Positions 32,358 to 40,362 of a stretch of DNA of 64,000 bases are shown here, one piece after another; within the stretch, counting starts at the first letter, position 1; each line of letters begins with the position of its first letter. The position numbers were made by a program, and so were the translations under genes. Source of the stretch: Streptomyces typhae (GTDB lineage: Bacteria > Actinomycetota > Actinomycetes > Streptomycetales > Streptomycetaceae); the NCBI RefSeq assembly GCF_009755605.1, contig NZ_WPNZ01000021.1:62001-126000 (forward strand), written 5' to 3'. The notes under the pieces are model-generated. The model was not told the DNA's origin, ran no database searches, and was given only the letters and a program-made list of their open reading frames with translations.

Positions 32358-33584
32358 TCAGCGCGCCTCTATCTCGGGTTGCCGCATTCCCTCATACGCC
32401 TCTCGCAGGTCACTAGCTTCCGAAATTTTGCGAGACTCAACGGCCTGCACGACTTCCAGGGCGCGCCAGCGGTTGGAGGGAACGACTCGCCCTGAGAGGA
32501 TGGCTCGCTGCGCGGCGTCACAGGCTTCGTCCACTCGATCGGAAACGACCAGCGACAGTGCGAGATCGATATTGGCCGAGGCTACGCGACGCGGCCATGT
32601 CGAGATGTCATTCGATGGGGCAAGCCGGTTGATCACCTCACGCGCGTACTCTTCGGCTGCCGGGTCGCCTACCCAAGCCAGGGTAGTCGCAGCGTAGGAA
32701 ACGGACTTTCCAGGGTCGTACTGGTAATGATGCTCGGGGTGGTCTGGGAATCGCATGGGAGAGACGAGCGCGCTGACTCGACCTATGGCACCGTACGTCT
32801 CATTTGCTTGCCCGAGCCTGGCGTACGCACGCCCCTCTTGAGCCGTCGCCTGGATTTCAACGGAACTCCCCTTCGGCGCAAGAGCTTGAGCCGCCTTGCT
32901 CAGCTCCACAGCCTTGGCGTAATTACCGGCAGTAAGAACCCGCCACGCGTCCGTCTCGAAACACCAGGCTTGGATCTCAGCATGCCCGGCGTGCTTGGCC
33001 AGCGTCATGGCTGTGTGCAACCGTGCCGTCGCGGCATGCTCCTGGTCCAGGTCGATGTGGAGTGTTGCTCCCAACAGTGAGAACCAACCACCGAGGACCA
33101 GCAACTGCCGATGCTCGGCGAGGGTCTTCCTCGCGTCCAGCAAGTGACTGACGTATGCCGAGTACTTACGCACCCGCACCAAGAGGTCCTGCGGAGCGGA
33201 AGACGGATACTGCCTCGCTATTTCATCAAAAACCAGCTCAAGGCGTGAGAGCGTTTCACCCCCGACGTCACTGGCTGCCACTCGCCGCACAAGTTCCAGG
33301 GCTTCCATTTCGTCATCATGTGCAGGAAGAGACGACGCCGACTGGGTAGTTGTCGCGGGCATTGCCTGCGGGCCGCCATCTACACAGTGGATCAATAAAT
33401 CCAGTTGAGATGCGGATACCTTCAGCTCTCGGCAAAGGTCCGGCCGGTGGAAGGATTGCGGAGCAGTTTCACCGGTCTCCCAGCGGCTCACGGTTGTTCG
33501 CTCCACTCCGATGGCTTCAGCTAGAGACTCCTGGCTGAAACCCATCGCCTTGCGGCGCTTCACGAAGCTCTCTCGCCTGGCCAT
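32358..33584 (-). CDS. XRE-family regulator with TPR-like C-terminal domain
   Basis: 408 residues. Residues about 5-62 are an HTH_3 domain (RRKAMGFSQESLAEAIGVERTTVSRWETGE). The rest is an all-helical array with TPR-like pairs (LGATLHIDLDQEHAATARLHTAMTLAKHAGHAEIQAWCFETDAWRVLTAGNYAKAVELSKAAQALAP), as in Streptomyces NsdA/NsdB-type regulators and RRNPP-like receptors that read peptides or proteins. ATG 33584 is set by GGGGAGGCGAC. Base composition is visibly less G+C-rich than flanking chromosome. It is divergent from the adenosylhomocysteinase-like gene, with 11-bp-spaced repeats 60-90 bases upstream, so it probably controls that cargo operon and itself. Confidence 0.85.
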   Translation of the reverse strand: MARRESFVKRRKAMGFSQESLAEAIGVERTTVSRWETGETAPQSFHRPDLCRELKVSASQLDLLIHCVDGGPQAMPATTTQSASSLPAHDDEMEALELVRRVAASDVGGETLSRLELVFDEIARQYPSSAPQDLLVRVRKYSAYVSHLLDARKTLAEHRQLLVLGGWFSLLGATLHIDLDQEHAATARLHTAMTLAKHAGHAEIQAWCFETDAWRVLTAGNYAKAVELSKAAQALAPKGSSVEIQATAQEGRAYARLGQANETYGAIGRVSALVSPMRFPDHPEHHYQYDPGKSVSYAATTLAWVGDPAAEEYAREVINRLAPSNDISTWPRRVASANIDLALSLVVSDRVDEACDAAQRAILSGRVVPSNRWRALEVVQAVESRKISEASDLREAYEGMRQPEIEAR

Positions 33585-33644
33585 GTCGCCTCCCCGCTCT
33601 CTGGATTGCCGTTGTACCAGGTCAGAGGGTCCGGTGAGTCCAGT

Positions 33645-33675
33645 ATGCGGCAGCGATGCGGCAGAGATGCAGCAC
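33645..33675. promoter_or_regulatory. three 11-bp-phased repeats in the divergent promoter
   Basis: ATGCGGCAG at 33645 and 33656 and ATGCAGCAC at 33667, exactly 11 bases apart, on one face of the helix. They lie in the 237-base gap between the XRE gene and the cargo operon. Likely operator for the XRE protein. Nothing else is evident in this gap. Confidence 0.5.
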
Positions 33676-33821
33676 TCCTGCGCTGGCACCTCCCGATGCC
33701 TATCCCTGTACTGGTGAATCGCCCAAGGCGGGGTATCGACGGAGCGGTCTCAGGAAGCCGTCTGGATGTCCCCGGATGGGCAGTCGAACAGCTCTCGCCT
33801 GGAACCCGAGAGAGAGGGCCC

Positions 33822-34943
33822 ATGGAAGCCACGGACCGAGCGCGACTGGAAAGCTACTTCAGCAAGATCGCCGATGGGTTCACGCCGCCCGAGCGGCCGT
33901 CCTCATTGCTGATCACACACCTCTTACCCGAGCGCCCCGCGTTCATCAGGGCCATCGGCAAGGCAACCGTCCTGCGAGCCGTGCTGCCCAAGCCGAAGTC
34001 CATCGACGTGATGGCCCGGCGCGAGGTGGAACAGGTCGTGGCGTGCGACGAACTGACGCGCGAGACCTTCGCTGACGCGGACACTGCCGTGACCTACCTG
34101 GAGACCAGGGCGGCCGGGGAACCGGTCGTTCTGTTCGACGTGGGCGGGTACTTCGCTCCTTCGCTGGACGCGCTCTGCGCCCGCTTCACCGGTCATATTC
34201 TCGGCGTGGTTGAAGACACCGAGAACGGCCACAAGCGGTACGCCGACAGGGACAAGCTGCCGTGCCCCGTGGTGTCCGTCGCGCGCTCACCCCTCAAAGA
34301 CCCCGAAGACTTCCTGGTGGGCCAGTCGGTCGTCTTCTCCGCCGAAGCCCTCCTGCGAGGGCGTGGCGACATCCTGCACGGACGCCCCGCGCTGGTCCTC
34401 GGCTTCGGCAAGCTCGGTTCCAGCATCGCCCGGCTGCTGCACGTCAAGGGTGTGCGGGTCATCGTCTACGACATCAACCCGGTACGGCAGACACAGGCCA
34501 TGTCACACGGGTTCGAAGTGGCCCGGGACCGTGACCAGGCTCTGGAGACCGCTGGACTGGTGCTGTGCGCCACCGGGGGACTCAGCTTGCGCGGCGAGGA
34601 CTTCCCTCGCCTGAAGAACGGCGCCTACGTGGCCACCGTGACCAGTTCGGAAGACGAACTGGAGCTGGACGGCCTGCCTGCGGGCTACGTCCGGGACAGC
34701 GCTGGAGAGAACGTGACCCGGTACACCACCACGGGGCACTACTTCTACCTGCTGAATGGCGGCAACGCCGTCAACTTCCTGCACGGCGCGAGCGTTGGAC
34801 CGTTCATCTTCCTCGTCCAAGCCGAAATCATCGCGGGCGCGGCCATGCTGGCCCGCGGCGGTCTGGATGCCACCCTCCACGAAGTCCCCGCCACCGACCG
34901 GGCAGCCATCGCGGCTACCTGGCTCCACTACTACAACAGGTGA
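33822..34943 (+). CDS. adenosylhomocysteinase-like NAD-binding protein
   Basis: 373 residues, shorter than true S-adenosylhomocysteine hydrolases (about 430-480). The Rossmann segment is clear: GRPALVLGFGKLGSSIARLLHVKGVRVIVYDINPVRQTQAMSHGFEV, followed by LVLCATGG and FPRLKNGAYVATVTSSEDE, the order seen in the SAHH NAD domain. The catalytic half is diverged: I find no HxTxxT signature, and the C-terminus (GGNAVNFLHGASVGPFIFLVQAEIIAGAAMLARGG) lacks the usual KPDHYRY end. So NAD binding is likely, SAH hydrolysis doubtful. ATG 33822 with GAGAGAGGG upstream. Four bases before the Nudix gene, hence one operon. Confidence 0.75.
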   Translation: MEATDRARLESYFSKIADGFTPPERPSSLLITHLLPERPAFIRAIGKATVLRAVLPKPKSIDVMARREVEQVVACDELTRETFADADTAVTYLETRAAGEPVVLFDVGGYFAPSLDALCARFTGHILGVVEDTENGHKRYADRDKLPCPVVSVARSPLKDPEDFLVGQSVVFSAEALLRGRGDILHGRPALVLGFGKLGSSIARLLHVKGVRVIVYDINPVRQTQAMSHGFEVARDRDQALETAGLVLCATGGLSLRGEDFPRLKNGAYVATVTSSEDELELDGLPAGYVRDSAGENVTRYTTTGHYFYLLNGGNAVNFLHGASVGPFIFLVQAEIIAGAAMLARGGLDATLHEVPATDRAAIAATWLHYYNR

Positions 34944-34947
34944 TCGC

Positions 34948-35490
34948 ATGCCCATCACGGCAGACCACGTCCGCACCACCCTCGCCGAGTACGCCAACGC
35001 CCATCCTGAGGACAAGCACACGCTCGCACCCCTTTCGGAGCTGTTGGACCAGGGAGCCGACGTGACCAATCGGAAGGAGTTCCGGGGCCACGCCACCGCG
35101 GGCGCCGTACTCGTCAACGACCAGCGCCAAGCGCTGTTCATCCACCACGTGGCCCTGAACAAGTGGCTGACCCCCGGCGGGCACCTGGAGCCCGAGGACA
35201 CGAACCTGATGCACGCAGCCCTGCGCGAACTGGTCGAAGAAACCGGGATCACTCTCAGCGTCGCCCCTGTCCAGCCGACCCCGATCCACGTGGACGTGCA
35301 CCCCATCCCCGCCAACGACAGCAAGGACGAGCCCGCTCACTGGCACGCGGACTTCCGCTACGTCTTCCAGGTGACGGGCGAGCACTCCGTGACGCTCCAA
35401 GAGGAAGAGGTCAGCGGGTACGCATGGCGGGAAATCGACACGATCGCTGACGAGACGCTACGCGGCCGCGTCCTCGCCGCCCTGCGCTGA
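34948..35490 (+). CDS. Nudix hydrolase
   Basis: 180 residues. Nudix fold with KEFRGHATAGAVLVNDQRQALFIHH, then the box WLTPGGHLEPEDTNLMHAALRELVEETGI, one residue longer between the first Glu and REL than the textbook form but common in actinobacteria, then ADFRYVFQV and EEEVSGYAWREIDTI. Cleaves X-linked nucleoside diphosphates; substrate unknown. ATG 34948 is four bases after the previous stop. Nudix-type proteins also occur in Streptomyces integrative elements (Pif of pSAM2 blocks redundant transfer), so an immunity role is one possibility, by analogy only. Confidence 0.88.
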   Translation: MPITADHVRTTLAEYANAHPEDKHTLAPLSELLDQGADVTNRKEFRGHATAGAVLVNDQRQALFIHHVALNKWLTPGGHLEPEDTNLMHAALRELVEETGITLSVAPVQPTPIHVDVHPIPANDSKDEPAHWHADFRYVFQVTGEHSVTLQEEEVSGYAWREIDTIADETLRGRVLAALR

Positions 35491-35604
35491 TCTCTCCTCG
35501 CCCCGCCCGTCCCGGCGCCCCCCTGCTGTGGATGTGCGGGGCTTCGCCGTCCTGGCGCCCGTCGTGCCCGTCGTGCCCGCCGAGACGCGCCAGGTAGCCA
35601 AAAC

Positions 35605-35640
35605 GCCCCGGCAGACCGCTTAGGACCGGTCCACCGGGGC
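35605..35640 (+). terminator. hairpin after the Nudix gene
   Basis: GCCCCGG (35605-35611) pairs with CCGGGGC (35634-35640), with an inner GACCG/CGGTC stem after a 2-base mismatch; TT follows. The 184-base gap 35491-35674 holds no gene. Confidence 0.6.
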
Positions 35641-35674
35641 TTGCCGAGACAGCTTCCAAGGAGCTGAAACGACC

Positions 35675-36004
35675 GTGCGTGATGCTATCGCCAGAGCACT
35701 CGTCTGGGTGCTCTCCTTACTGTCCCGTGCCCCTCGCGTCGAGCCGGGACGCCACACCGCCAAGTTCTTCACATCCCGGCCCACGTCAGTGAGCGAAGCC
35801 CCCTCCGACCCGGATCCGGCCGCAGCATGGCGTACACCCTGGCAGACGCCGAGCGCCGAGACGGTCCGGGAGATCTTCGAGCAGCGCCCCGAGCTTCCGT
35901 ACCTGCAACGCGAGCAGTGGCGCGCGGCAGCGTTCGCAGAACTCGGCGTGGACTACGACCACCCCACCACGAACATCACTCCCGTCCGGCGGGTGACCGC
36001 ATGA
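35675..36004 (+). CDS. unknown 109-residue protein
   Basis: GTG 35675 preceded by AAGGAGCTGAAACGACC. A short hydrophobic start (AIARALVWVLSLLSRAP) could be an amphipathic or membrane helix. The C-terminal part AETVREIFEQRPELPYLQREQWRAAAFAELGVDYDHPTTNITPV is likely a small folded motif. No family recognised. Its stop overlaps the start of the next ORF (ATGA), so the two are coupled. It closes the cargo block of the element. Confidence 0.7.
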   Translation: MRDAIARALVWVLSLLSRAPRVEPGRHTAKFFTSRPTSVSEAPSDPDPAAAWRTPWQTPSAETVREIFEQRPELPYLQREQWRAAAFAELGVDYDHPTTNITPVRRVTA

Positions 36005-36222
36005 CCCCCGAAGGAGTCACCAGCGAGCCCACCCCGCCCACACCGTCCGTGCGCGGCATCTGCGGCCACCAGACGACAGCCCCCGTCCCCGTAGGCGAGA
36101 TCCCGCGCACGAGCGGAGGGGGCTGGCACACCCACTACGTGTGCCCCGACTGCGTGCACCTGTACGGGCCGCTCGCGCAGTGGAACGAGCTGCCCACGAT
36201 GCGCTGGACCACTCAGCGCTGA
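36001..36222 (+). CDS. unknown 73-residue protein with Cys pairs
   Basis: ATG 36001 overlaps the previous stop by four bases. 73 residues with GICGHQTTA and HTHYVCPDCVHLYGPL, a possible single zinc site from His and three Cys. Pro/Thr-rich N-terminus. No family recognised. Ends 20 bases before a strong terminator, so it is the last gene of the element. Confidence 0.7.
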   Translation: MTPEGVTSEPTPPTPSVRGICGHQTTAPVPVGEIPRTSGGGWHTHYVCPDCVHLYGPLAQWNELPTMRWTTQR

Positions 36223-36241
36223 TCAGCCCACGCAAGACCAC

Positions 36242-36274
36242 GCCCCGTTCGGCCACGTGCCGAGCGGGGCTTTT
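36242..36274 (+). terminator. terminator at the right end of the element
   Basis: 12-bp stem GCCCCGTTCGGC with GCCGAGCGGGGC (one G-U), loop CACGT, followed by TTTT. Confidence 0.9.
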
Positions 36275-36315
36275 GCACGCTCTGACCAGGCACTACCCTC
36301 AGAACTCCTACTAGC

Positions 36316-36338
36316 GAGCATCGGGGCTTCCCGAAACT
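36316..36338. other. attR of the element
   Basis: Element half GAGCATCGGGG (36316-36326), core CT (36327-36328), host half TCCCGAAACT (36329-36338). The implied empty site joins CCCGCCCC-CT-TCCCGAAACT, in the spacer between the ligase and mannosyltransferase genes. Confidence 0.75.
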
Positions 36339-36445
36339 GGGGCTCCGCCCCAGACCCCGCTCCTCAAACGCCGGAGGGGCTGGAACTCACCGGCACGTAT
36401 TCAGCCCGTCCGGCGATTGAGGACGAGGCCGCAGGCCGATACGGG
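36338..36445. repeat. Streptomyces dispersed intergenic repeats
   Basis: Contains a GGGGCTCCGCCCCAGACCCC hairpin (36339 on), CTCAAACGCCGGAGGGGCTGG, and CAGCCCGTCCGGCGATTGAG (36393 on), the last related to the pair around the EEP gene. These are widespread Streptomyces spacer sequences and mark return to host DNA. Confidence 0.8.
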
Positions 36446-36466
36446 GTCCGGGCGCCCCCGCGAGGC

Positions 36467-37609
36467 CTACAGCAGCTCGCGCAACCGCTCCGCCAGCAAG
36501 TCCCACCGCCACCGCTCCTCGACCCACTGCCGCCCCCGCTCCCCCATGTGCCCCCGCAACTCCGCGTCGCCGAGCAGCGCAACGATCCGATCAGCCGCAT
36601 CCTCGGCGGAACCGCCCCGCACGACCCACCCCGTCTCCCCGTCGAGCACCGCGTCGGGCGCCCCGCCCGAATCCCCTGCGACAACCGGCAGCCCGGTGGC
36701 GGAGGCCTCCAGGTAGACGATGCCGAGGCCCTCGACGTCGAGCCCCCCGCGCCGGGTCCGGCAGGGCATGGCGAAGACGTCCCCGGCGCCGTAGTGCGCG
36801 GGCAGTTCGGCCCACGGCACGGCCCCGGTGAAGACGACGGAGTCCGCGACCCGTGTCTCCGCGGCGAGCTTGCGCAGCTCCTTCTCGTAGGGGCCGCCGC
36901 CCACGACGAGCAGCACCGCGTCGGGCTCCCGGGCCAGGATCCGCGGCATGGCGAGGATCAGCGTGTCCTGCCCCTTGCGCGGCACGAGCCGCGAGACGCA
37001 CACGATCACCGGCCGCTCGCTCAGGCCGAGCCGGGCCCGTACCGCGTCGCCGCCCGAACCGGGGTGGAAGGTCTTCTCGTCGACGCCCGGCGGCAGCTGG
37101 ACCATGCGCCCGGCCGCGGCGGGGGTGAGCGCCGCGGCGATACGGGAGCGCGTGTACTCGCCGAGATAGGTGATCGTGTCGGTCGACTCGCCGATCCGGC
37201 GCAGGAGTTGCCGGGACGCGGGCAGCTGCGCCCAGCCGGCCTCGTGGCCGTGCGTGGTCGCCACGAGCCGCCGCGCCCCTGCCCGGCGCAGCGCGGGCGC
37301 CATCAGGCCGAGCGGCGCCGCCGCACCGAACCACACGGACGTGCAGCCGTGTTCACGCAGCAGCGAGACCGCCCGGCGGGCGACGCGGGGCGTGGGCAGC
37401 AGCATCGTCGTGGAGTCGCGGACGACCTGGAAGGGCTGCTCGGCGTCGAAGGCGGCGGTGGCCTCCGCGCCCTCGCGGCCGCGCTTCCAGGTCGAGGCGT
37501 AGACGACGATCTCGGACGGGTCCAGGCGCAGCGCCATGTTGTGCAGGAACGCCTGGATGCCACCGGGCCTGGGCGGGAAGTCGTTCGTGACGACCAGGGT
37601 CTTGTGCAT
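36467..37609 (-). CDS. GT4 glycosyltransferase, PimB/mannosyltransferase type
   Basis: 380 residues. GT-B fold: N-terminal LVVTNDFPPRPGGIQAFLHNM, THGHEAGWAQLP, the C-terminal nucleotide-sugar domain starting VIVCVSRLVPRKGQDTLI, and the donor motif EGLGIVYLEASATGLPVVAGDSGGAPDAV with the E-x7-E pair. Family members use GDP-mannose to build phosphatidylinositol mannosides or related lipids; the closest pattern is actinobacterial PimB. Acceptor not provable. ATG 37609. Divergent from the GT87-like membrane protein, which may use polyprenyl-phosphate mannose, so the two may work in one glycolipid pathway (inference). Confidence 0.88.
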   Translation of the reverse strand: MHKTLVVTNDFPPRPGGIQAFLHNMALRLDPSEIVVYASTWKRGREGAEATAAFDAEQPFQVVRDSTTMLLPTPRVARRAVSLLREHGCTSVWFGAAAPLGLMAPALRRAGARRLVATTHGHEAGWAQLPASRQLLRRIGESTDTITYLGEYTRSRIAAALTPAAAGRMVQLPPGVDEKTFHPGSGGDAVRARLGLSERPVIVCVSRLVPRKGQDTLILAMPRILAREPDAVLLVVGGGPYEKELRKLAAETRVADSVVFTGAVPWAELPAHYGAGDVFAMPCRTRRGGLDVEGLGIVYLEASATGLPVVAGDSGGAPDAVLDGETGWVVRGGSAEDAADRIVALLGDAELRGHMGERGRQWVEERWRWDLLAERLRELL

Positions 37610-37737
37610 CGCCGCCGAATGTACCGGCCCGGCCGCCGCCCGCGCCGCACGGCCCCGCCTCGTCCCCCCGCACGGCCCCGCCCGGCATCATGACCTTCCG
37701 AACCCACTCAAGTACGACAAAAGCGGGCGAGGCGCAT

Positions 37738-39075
37738 ATGACGGTCGGCACGGGTCGGACACAGACCGCGCGAACGGGCGCTGCACGGGCGGGCGCTGCA
37801 CGAGCGGACGCTCCGCCGGCCGACGAGGCGCAGGCCCGGGGCCGCGCGCTGCCCAGTGTGCGGCTCCTCGCCGTCTGGGCCGTCACCCGCACCCTCCTCC
37901 TGCTCTGCGTCCTGCGCGTCCTCACCCTCCCGGGCCCGGACGTCACCAGCGACGTCTCCTTCATCTACCAGGGCTGGTACGAGGTGCTGCGCACCGGCAC
38001 GTTCCCGCTCGACGACGTCACCTGGCAGTACCCGCCCGCCGCCGCGCTCGCCGTCCTCGCCCCGGGCGCGCTGCCGTTCCTGTCCTACCCGGTCGCCTTC
38101 TTCCTGCTGTCCTTCACGGCCGACGCGGCGGTGACGGTGCTGCTCGGGTACGCGGGCGGGCGGCCCGGCAGGACGTTCCGAGGCGTGTGGGTGTGGACGG
38201 CCGGGGTGGCGGCGCTCGGACCCACCGCGTACGCCCGCTACGACCTGATGGTGACCGCCGTCGCGGTGGCCGCCCTGCTCGCGGGGGCACGGCGGGCCCG
38301 CACCATGGGGGCGCTCGCCGGGTTCGGCGCGGTGGTGAAGGTGTGGCCGGTACTGCTGCTCGCCGGAGTGCCGCGGGGGCGGGCGGCCCGGCGTTCCTGG
38401 GCGGCGGCAGTGCTCACCGCGGGCGGTGTCGCCCTGCTGTTCTGGGTGGCGATGCCGGGCGCCCTCGCGTTCCTGACCTTCCAGCGCGACCGGGGCACGG
38501 AGGTCGAGTCGCTCGGCGCTCTCGTCTTCCACGGGGCGCGCCATCTCGGCTGGCCGGGCACGGTGCAGCTCAACTACGGCTCGGTGGAGTTCCTCGGCCC
38601 CTTCGTGCCGCTGGTGAGCGGACTCGCGCAGGGGTTGTCGGCGGCCGCGCTCGGGTGGCTCGTGGTGTGGCGGGTGCGGGCCCGCGAGTGGGGGGCGGCC
38701 ACGTCCGCGGACGCGGCGTTCGTGGCGGTGCTCCTGTTCACGACGACGAGCCGGGTGATCAGTCCGCAGTACATGCTGTGGCTGGTGGGGGTCGCCGCCG
38801 TCTGCCTCACCTGCCGCGAAAGCCGGATGCTCCGCCCCACCGCCCTCGTCCTCGCGGCCACCCTCGTGACGTTCCTGGAGTTCCCCGTCTGGTTCTCGCA
38901 CGTGGTGGCGAGCGATGCGCTGGGGGTGGGGCTGCTGTTGGTGCGCAACGGCCTGTTGGTGGCTGCGGCGGTGCTCGCCTGCCGGGGGCTCTGGCGGGGG
39001 GCGGTGCCTGCGCGGGGCGCCCCGCACAGGCCTACAGCAACTCCCTCCGCAGATAGTCCCGCCACCGCCCGGTGA
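37738..39075 (+). CDS. polytopic GT87-type mannosyltransferase-like membrane protein
   Basis: About 445 residues from ATG 37738 (GCGAGG upstream). After an Ala/Arg-rich N-terminus there are about nine to ten membrane helices. Features of GT-C/GT87 proteins: first large extracytoplasmic loop with GPDVTSDVSFIYQGWYEVLRTGTFPLDDVTWQYPPAA (acidic residues and the YPP that follows), and RVISPQYMLWLVGV near the C-terminus. Such enzymes transfer sugars from polyprenyl-phosphate donors outside the membrane. An upstream ATG at 37690 is in frame but lacks a ribosome site. The last 44 bases overlap the convergent lipoprotein gene. Confidence 0.82.
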   Translation: MTVGTGRTQTARTGAARAGAARADAPPADEAQARGRALPSVRLLAVWAVTRTLLLLCVLRVLTLPGPDVTSDVSFIYQGWYEVLRTGTFPLDDVTWQYPPAAALAVLAPGALPFLSYPVAFFLLSFTADAAVTVLLGYAGGRPGRTFRGVWVWTAGVAALGPTAYARYDLMVTAVAVAALLAGARRARTMGALAGFGAVVKVWPVLLLAGVPRGRAARRSWAAAVLTAGGVALLFWVAMPGALAFLTFQRDRGTEVESLGALVFHGARHLGWPGTVQLNYGSVEFLGPFVPLVSGLAQGLSAAALGWLVVWRVRAREWGAATSADAAFVAVLLFTTTSRVISPQYMLWLVGVAAVCLTCRESRMLRPTALVLAATLVTFLEFPVWFSHVVASDALGVGLLLVRNGLLVAAAVLACRGLWRGAVPARGAPHRPTATPSADSPATAR

Positions 39076-40282
39076 AGTCCTCCACCGTCGTGCCGAGCAC
39101 ATCCCGCAGCGCACCCTCGACGGCGGTCGCCCGCTGCCGATGGCGCCCCACGGCCTCGTAGAAGGCGCGGAGCTTCTCCTCGCCCCAGTCCTCGGCGATC
39201 ATCCGGCAGGCCAGCCACGACCCCTCGTAGGCCCGCGCGAGCCCGCCCGCGTCCCCGCTGAAGCCGAACGCGTCGTCGGTGGGCAGGGTGGCGGGCAGGC
39301 GGCCGTCGACGACCGCGCGGCGGAGTTCGGGGGCGGCCTGCCGGGAGGTGCGGCCGGTGCCGCGGTAGCCGACCCAGTCCGCGAAGCCCTCGGAGAGCCA
39401 CAGCGGGGTGGCCTTCGAGGTGGCGGCGCGGGTCGCCACATGGGTGGTCTCGTGGGTGAGGACGACCTGGCGCCCCAGCTCGCCGAGGACTCCGTACGCC
39501 TCGGGGTTGAGGACGATGCGGTCGGCGGGCGTCCGGCCGGTGCCGCCGGCCTCGCCCGTGGTCACCGCGGCGATCCCCTGGTAGCCGGAGGCGGGCGCGC
39601 CGAGCAGTCCGGCCATGCTGTCCAGGGACTTCGGCACCAGGACGACCACCTTGCCCGGCCAGGGACCGCGCCAGGCGTCCCGCACGGCGGGCACCGCCCG
39701 GTCCGCGAGCTCCGCGTACCGGCGCAGCTCGGCCCGCTCCCGGCCCACACCGAGCACCAGGCTGTGGGTGCCGCGCACGGCGCCGACCCGGCCCTGGTCC
39801 CACAGTTGCTCCACGGCCTTCTTCGCGGGGCGCTCCGACGTGACGTACCAGCGGTTGTCGCGCCGTTGCAGGGACAGGGTCCTGTCGGCGGTCAGCGGGG
39901 CACGGTCGTAGCCCGCGACGCGGTAGCTCAGGGCGGCAGTCGCGGTGGCCCGGGTGCCGTCGCGCTCGAAGTCCTTGAGGCGGTAGGACCAGGACTTCAG
40001 GGGGACGTCCCGCAGGTTGTCGTAGCCGGTGGCGGGCCCGCCGGTCTCCCGGTACGCCCCCGGGTCGCGCTCCAGGACCGCTGTCGCGCGCCGGTCGAGC
40101 AGCCGCCGTACGTCGTCGGGGGCGCCGCGTGCCTCGTCCCCTGCGGCGCAGCCCGCGAGACCGGCGGGCGCGAGAACGGCGAGGCACACGGCCGCACCGG
40201 CCGCCGCACGCCCTCCGTACCGCCGTGCCCGCACCTTGCCGTACTCGCGTCCTCGCCCACGCCCGCGCCCTCGACCAGCCAC
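39032..40282 (-). CDS. lipoprotein with HExxH metallopeptidase motif
   Basis: 416 residues from GTG 40282. Basic N-terminus, hydrophobic signal and lipobox LAGC (AVLAPAGLAGCAAG), so it should be lipid-anchored outside the cell. Residues about 45-200 resemble an NTF2-like segment (VRRLLDRRATAVLERDPGAY...DRTLSLQRRDNRWYVTSE). The C-terminal half has VVLTHETTHVATRAA, an HExxH zinc site, with LWLSEGFADWVGY supplying the third Glu ligand, as in gluzincin-type (M1/M61-like) peptidases. Substrate unknown. The start is uncertain because upstream codons stay open. Convergent overlap with the GT87-like gene. Confidence 0.85.
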   Translation of the reverse strand: MAGRGRGRGRGREYGKVRARRYGGRAAAGAAVCLAVLAPAGLAGCAAGDEARGAPDDVRRLLDRRATAVLERDPGAYRETGGPATGYDNLRDVPLKSWSYRLKDFERDGTRATATAALSYRVAGYDRAPLTADRTLSLQRRDNRWYVTSERPAKKAVEQLWDQGRVGAVRGTHSLVLGVGRERAELRRYAELADRAVPAVRDAWRGPWPGKVVVLVPKSLDSMAGLLGAPASGYQGIAAVTTGEAGGTGRTPADRIVLNPEAYGVLGELGRQVVLTHETTHVATRAATSKATPLWLSEGFADWVGYRGTGRTSRQAAPELRRAVVDGRLPATLPTDDAFGFSGDAGGLARAYEGSWLACRMIAEDWGEEKLRAFYEAVGRHRQRATAVEGALRDVLGTTVEDFTGRWRDYLRRELL

Positions 40283-40362
40283 GTTCCGATCGTACGGGGG
40301 CGGCCCGCGGACCCCGCGTCCGTTCCCGTACGGACCGACCCGCCGACGGGCCGGACAACGGG

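Larger units (their letters stand above)
26636..36327. mobile_element. 9.7-kb integrated element with serine integrase and lone capsid gene
   Basis: Bounded by att half-sites with shared sequence CTTCCCGA at 26636-26643 and 36327-36334. Joining the inner halves gives arms GAGCATCGGGG and TCCCGATGCTC around CT, complementary at 10 of 11 positions. Contents in order: frameshifted integrase, non-coding island, HNH gene, three small minus-strand membrane-protein genes, HNH gene, terminase-small stub, major capsid protein, XRE regulator, adenosylhomocysteinase-like, Nudix, two small ORFs. Terminators separate the blocks. No terminase large subunit, portal, protease, tail, lysis, replication initiator or FtsK-like transfer gene is visible. 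The element looks less G+C-rich than its flanks, especially around 32.4-33.6 kb (by eye, not computed). Confidence 0.9.

Noticed and set aside
26636..36327. Integrative conjugative element (AICE, pSAM2-like)
   Set aside because: No FtsK/TraB-like translocase, replication initiator or tyrosine integrase and excisionase; capsid and HNH genes point to phage origin.
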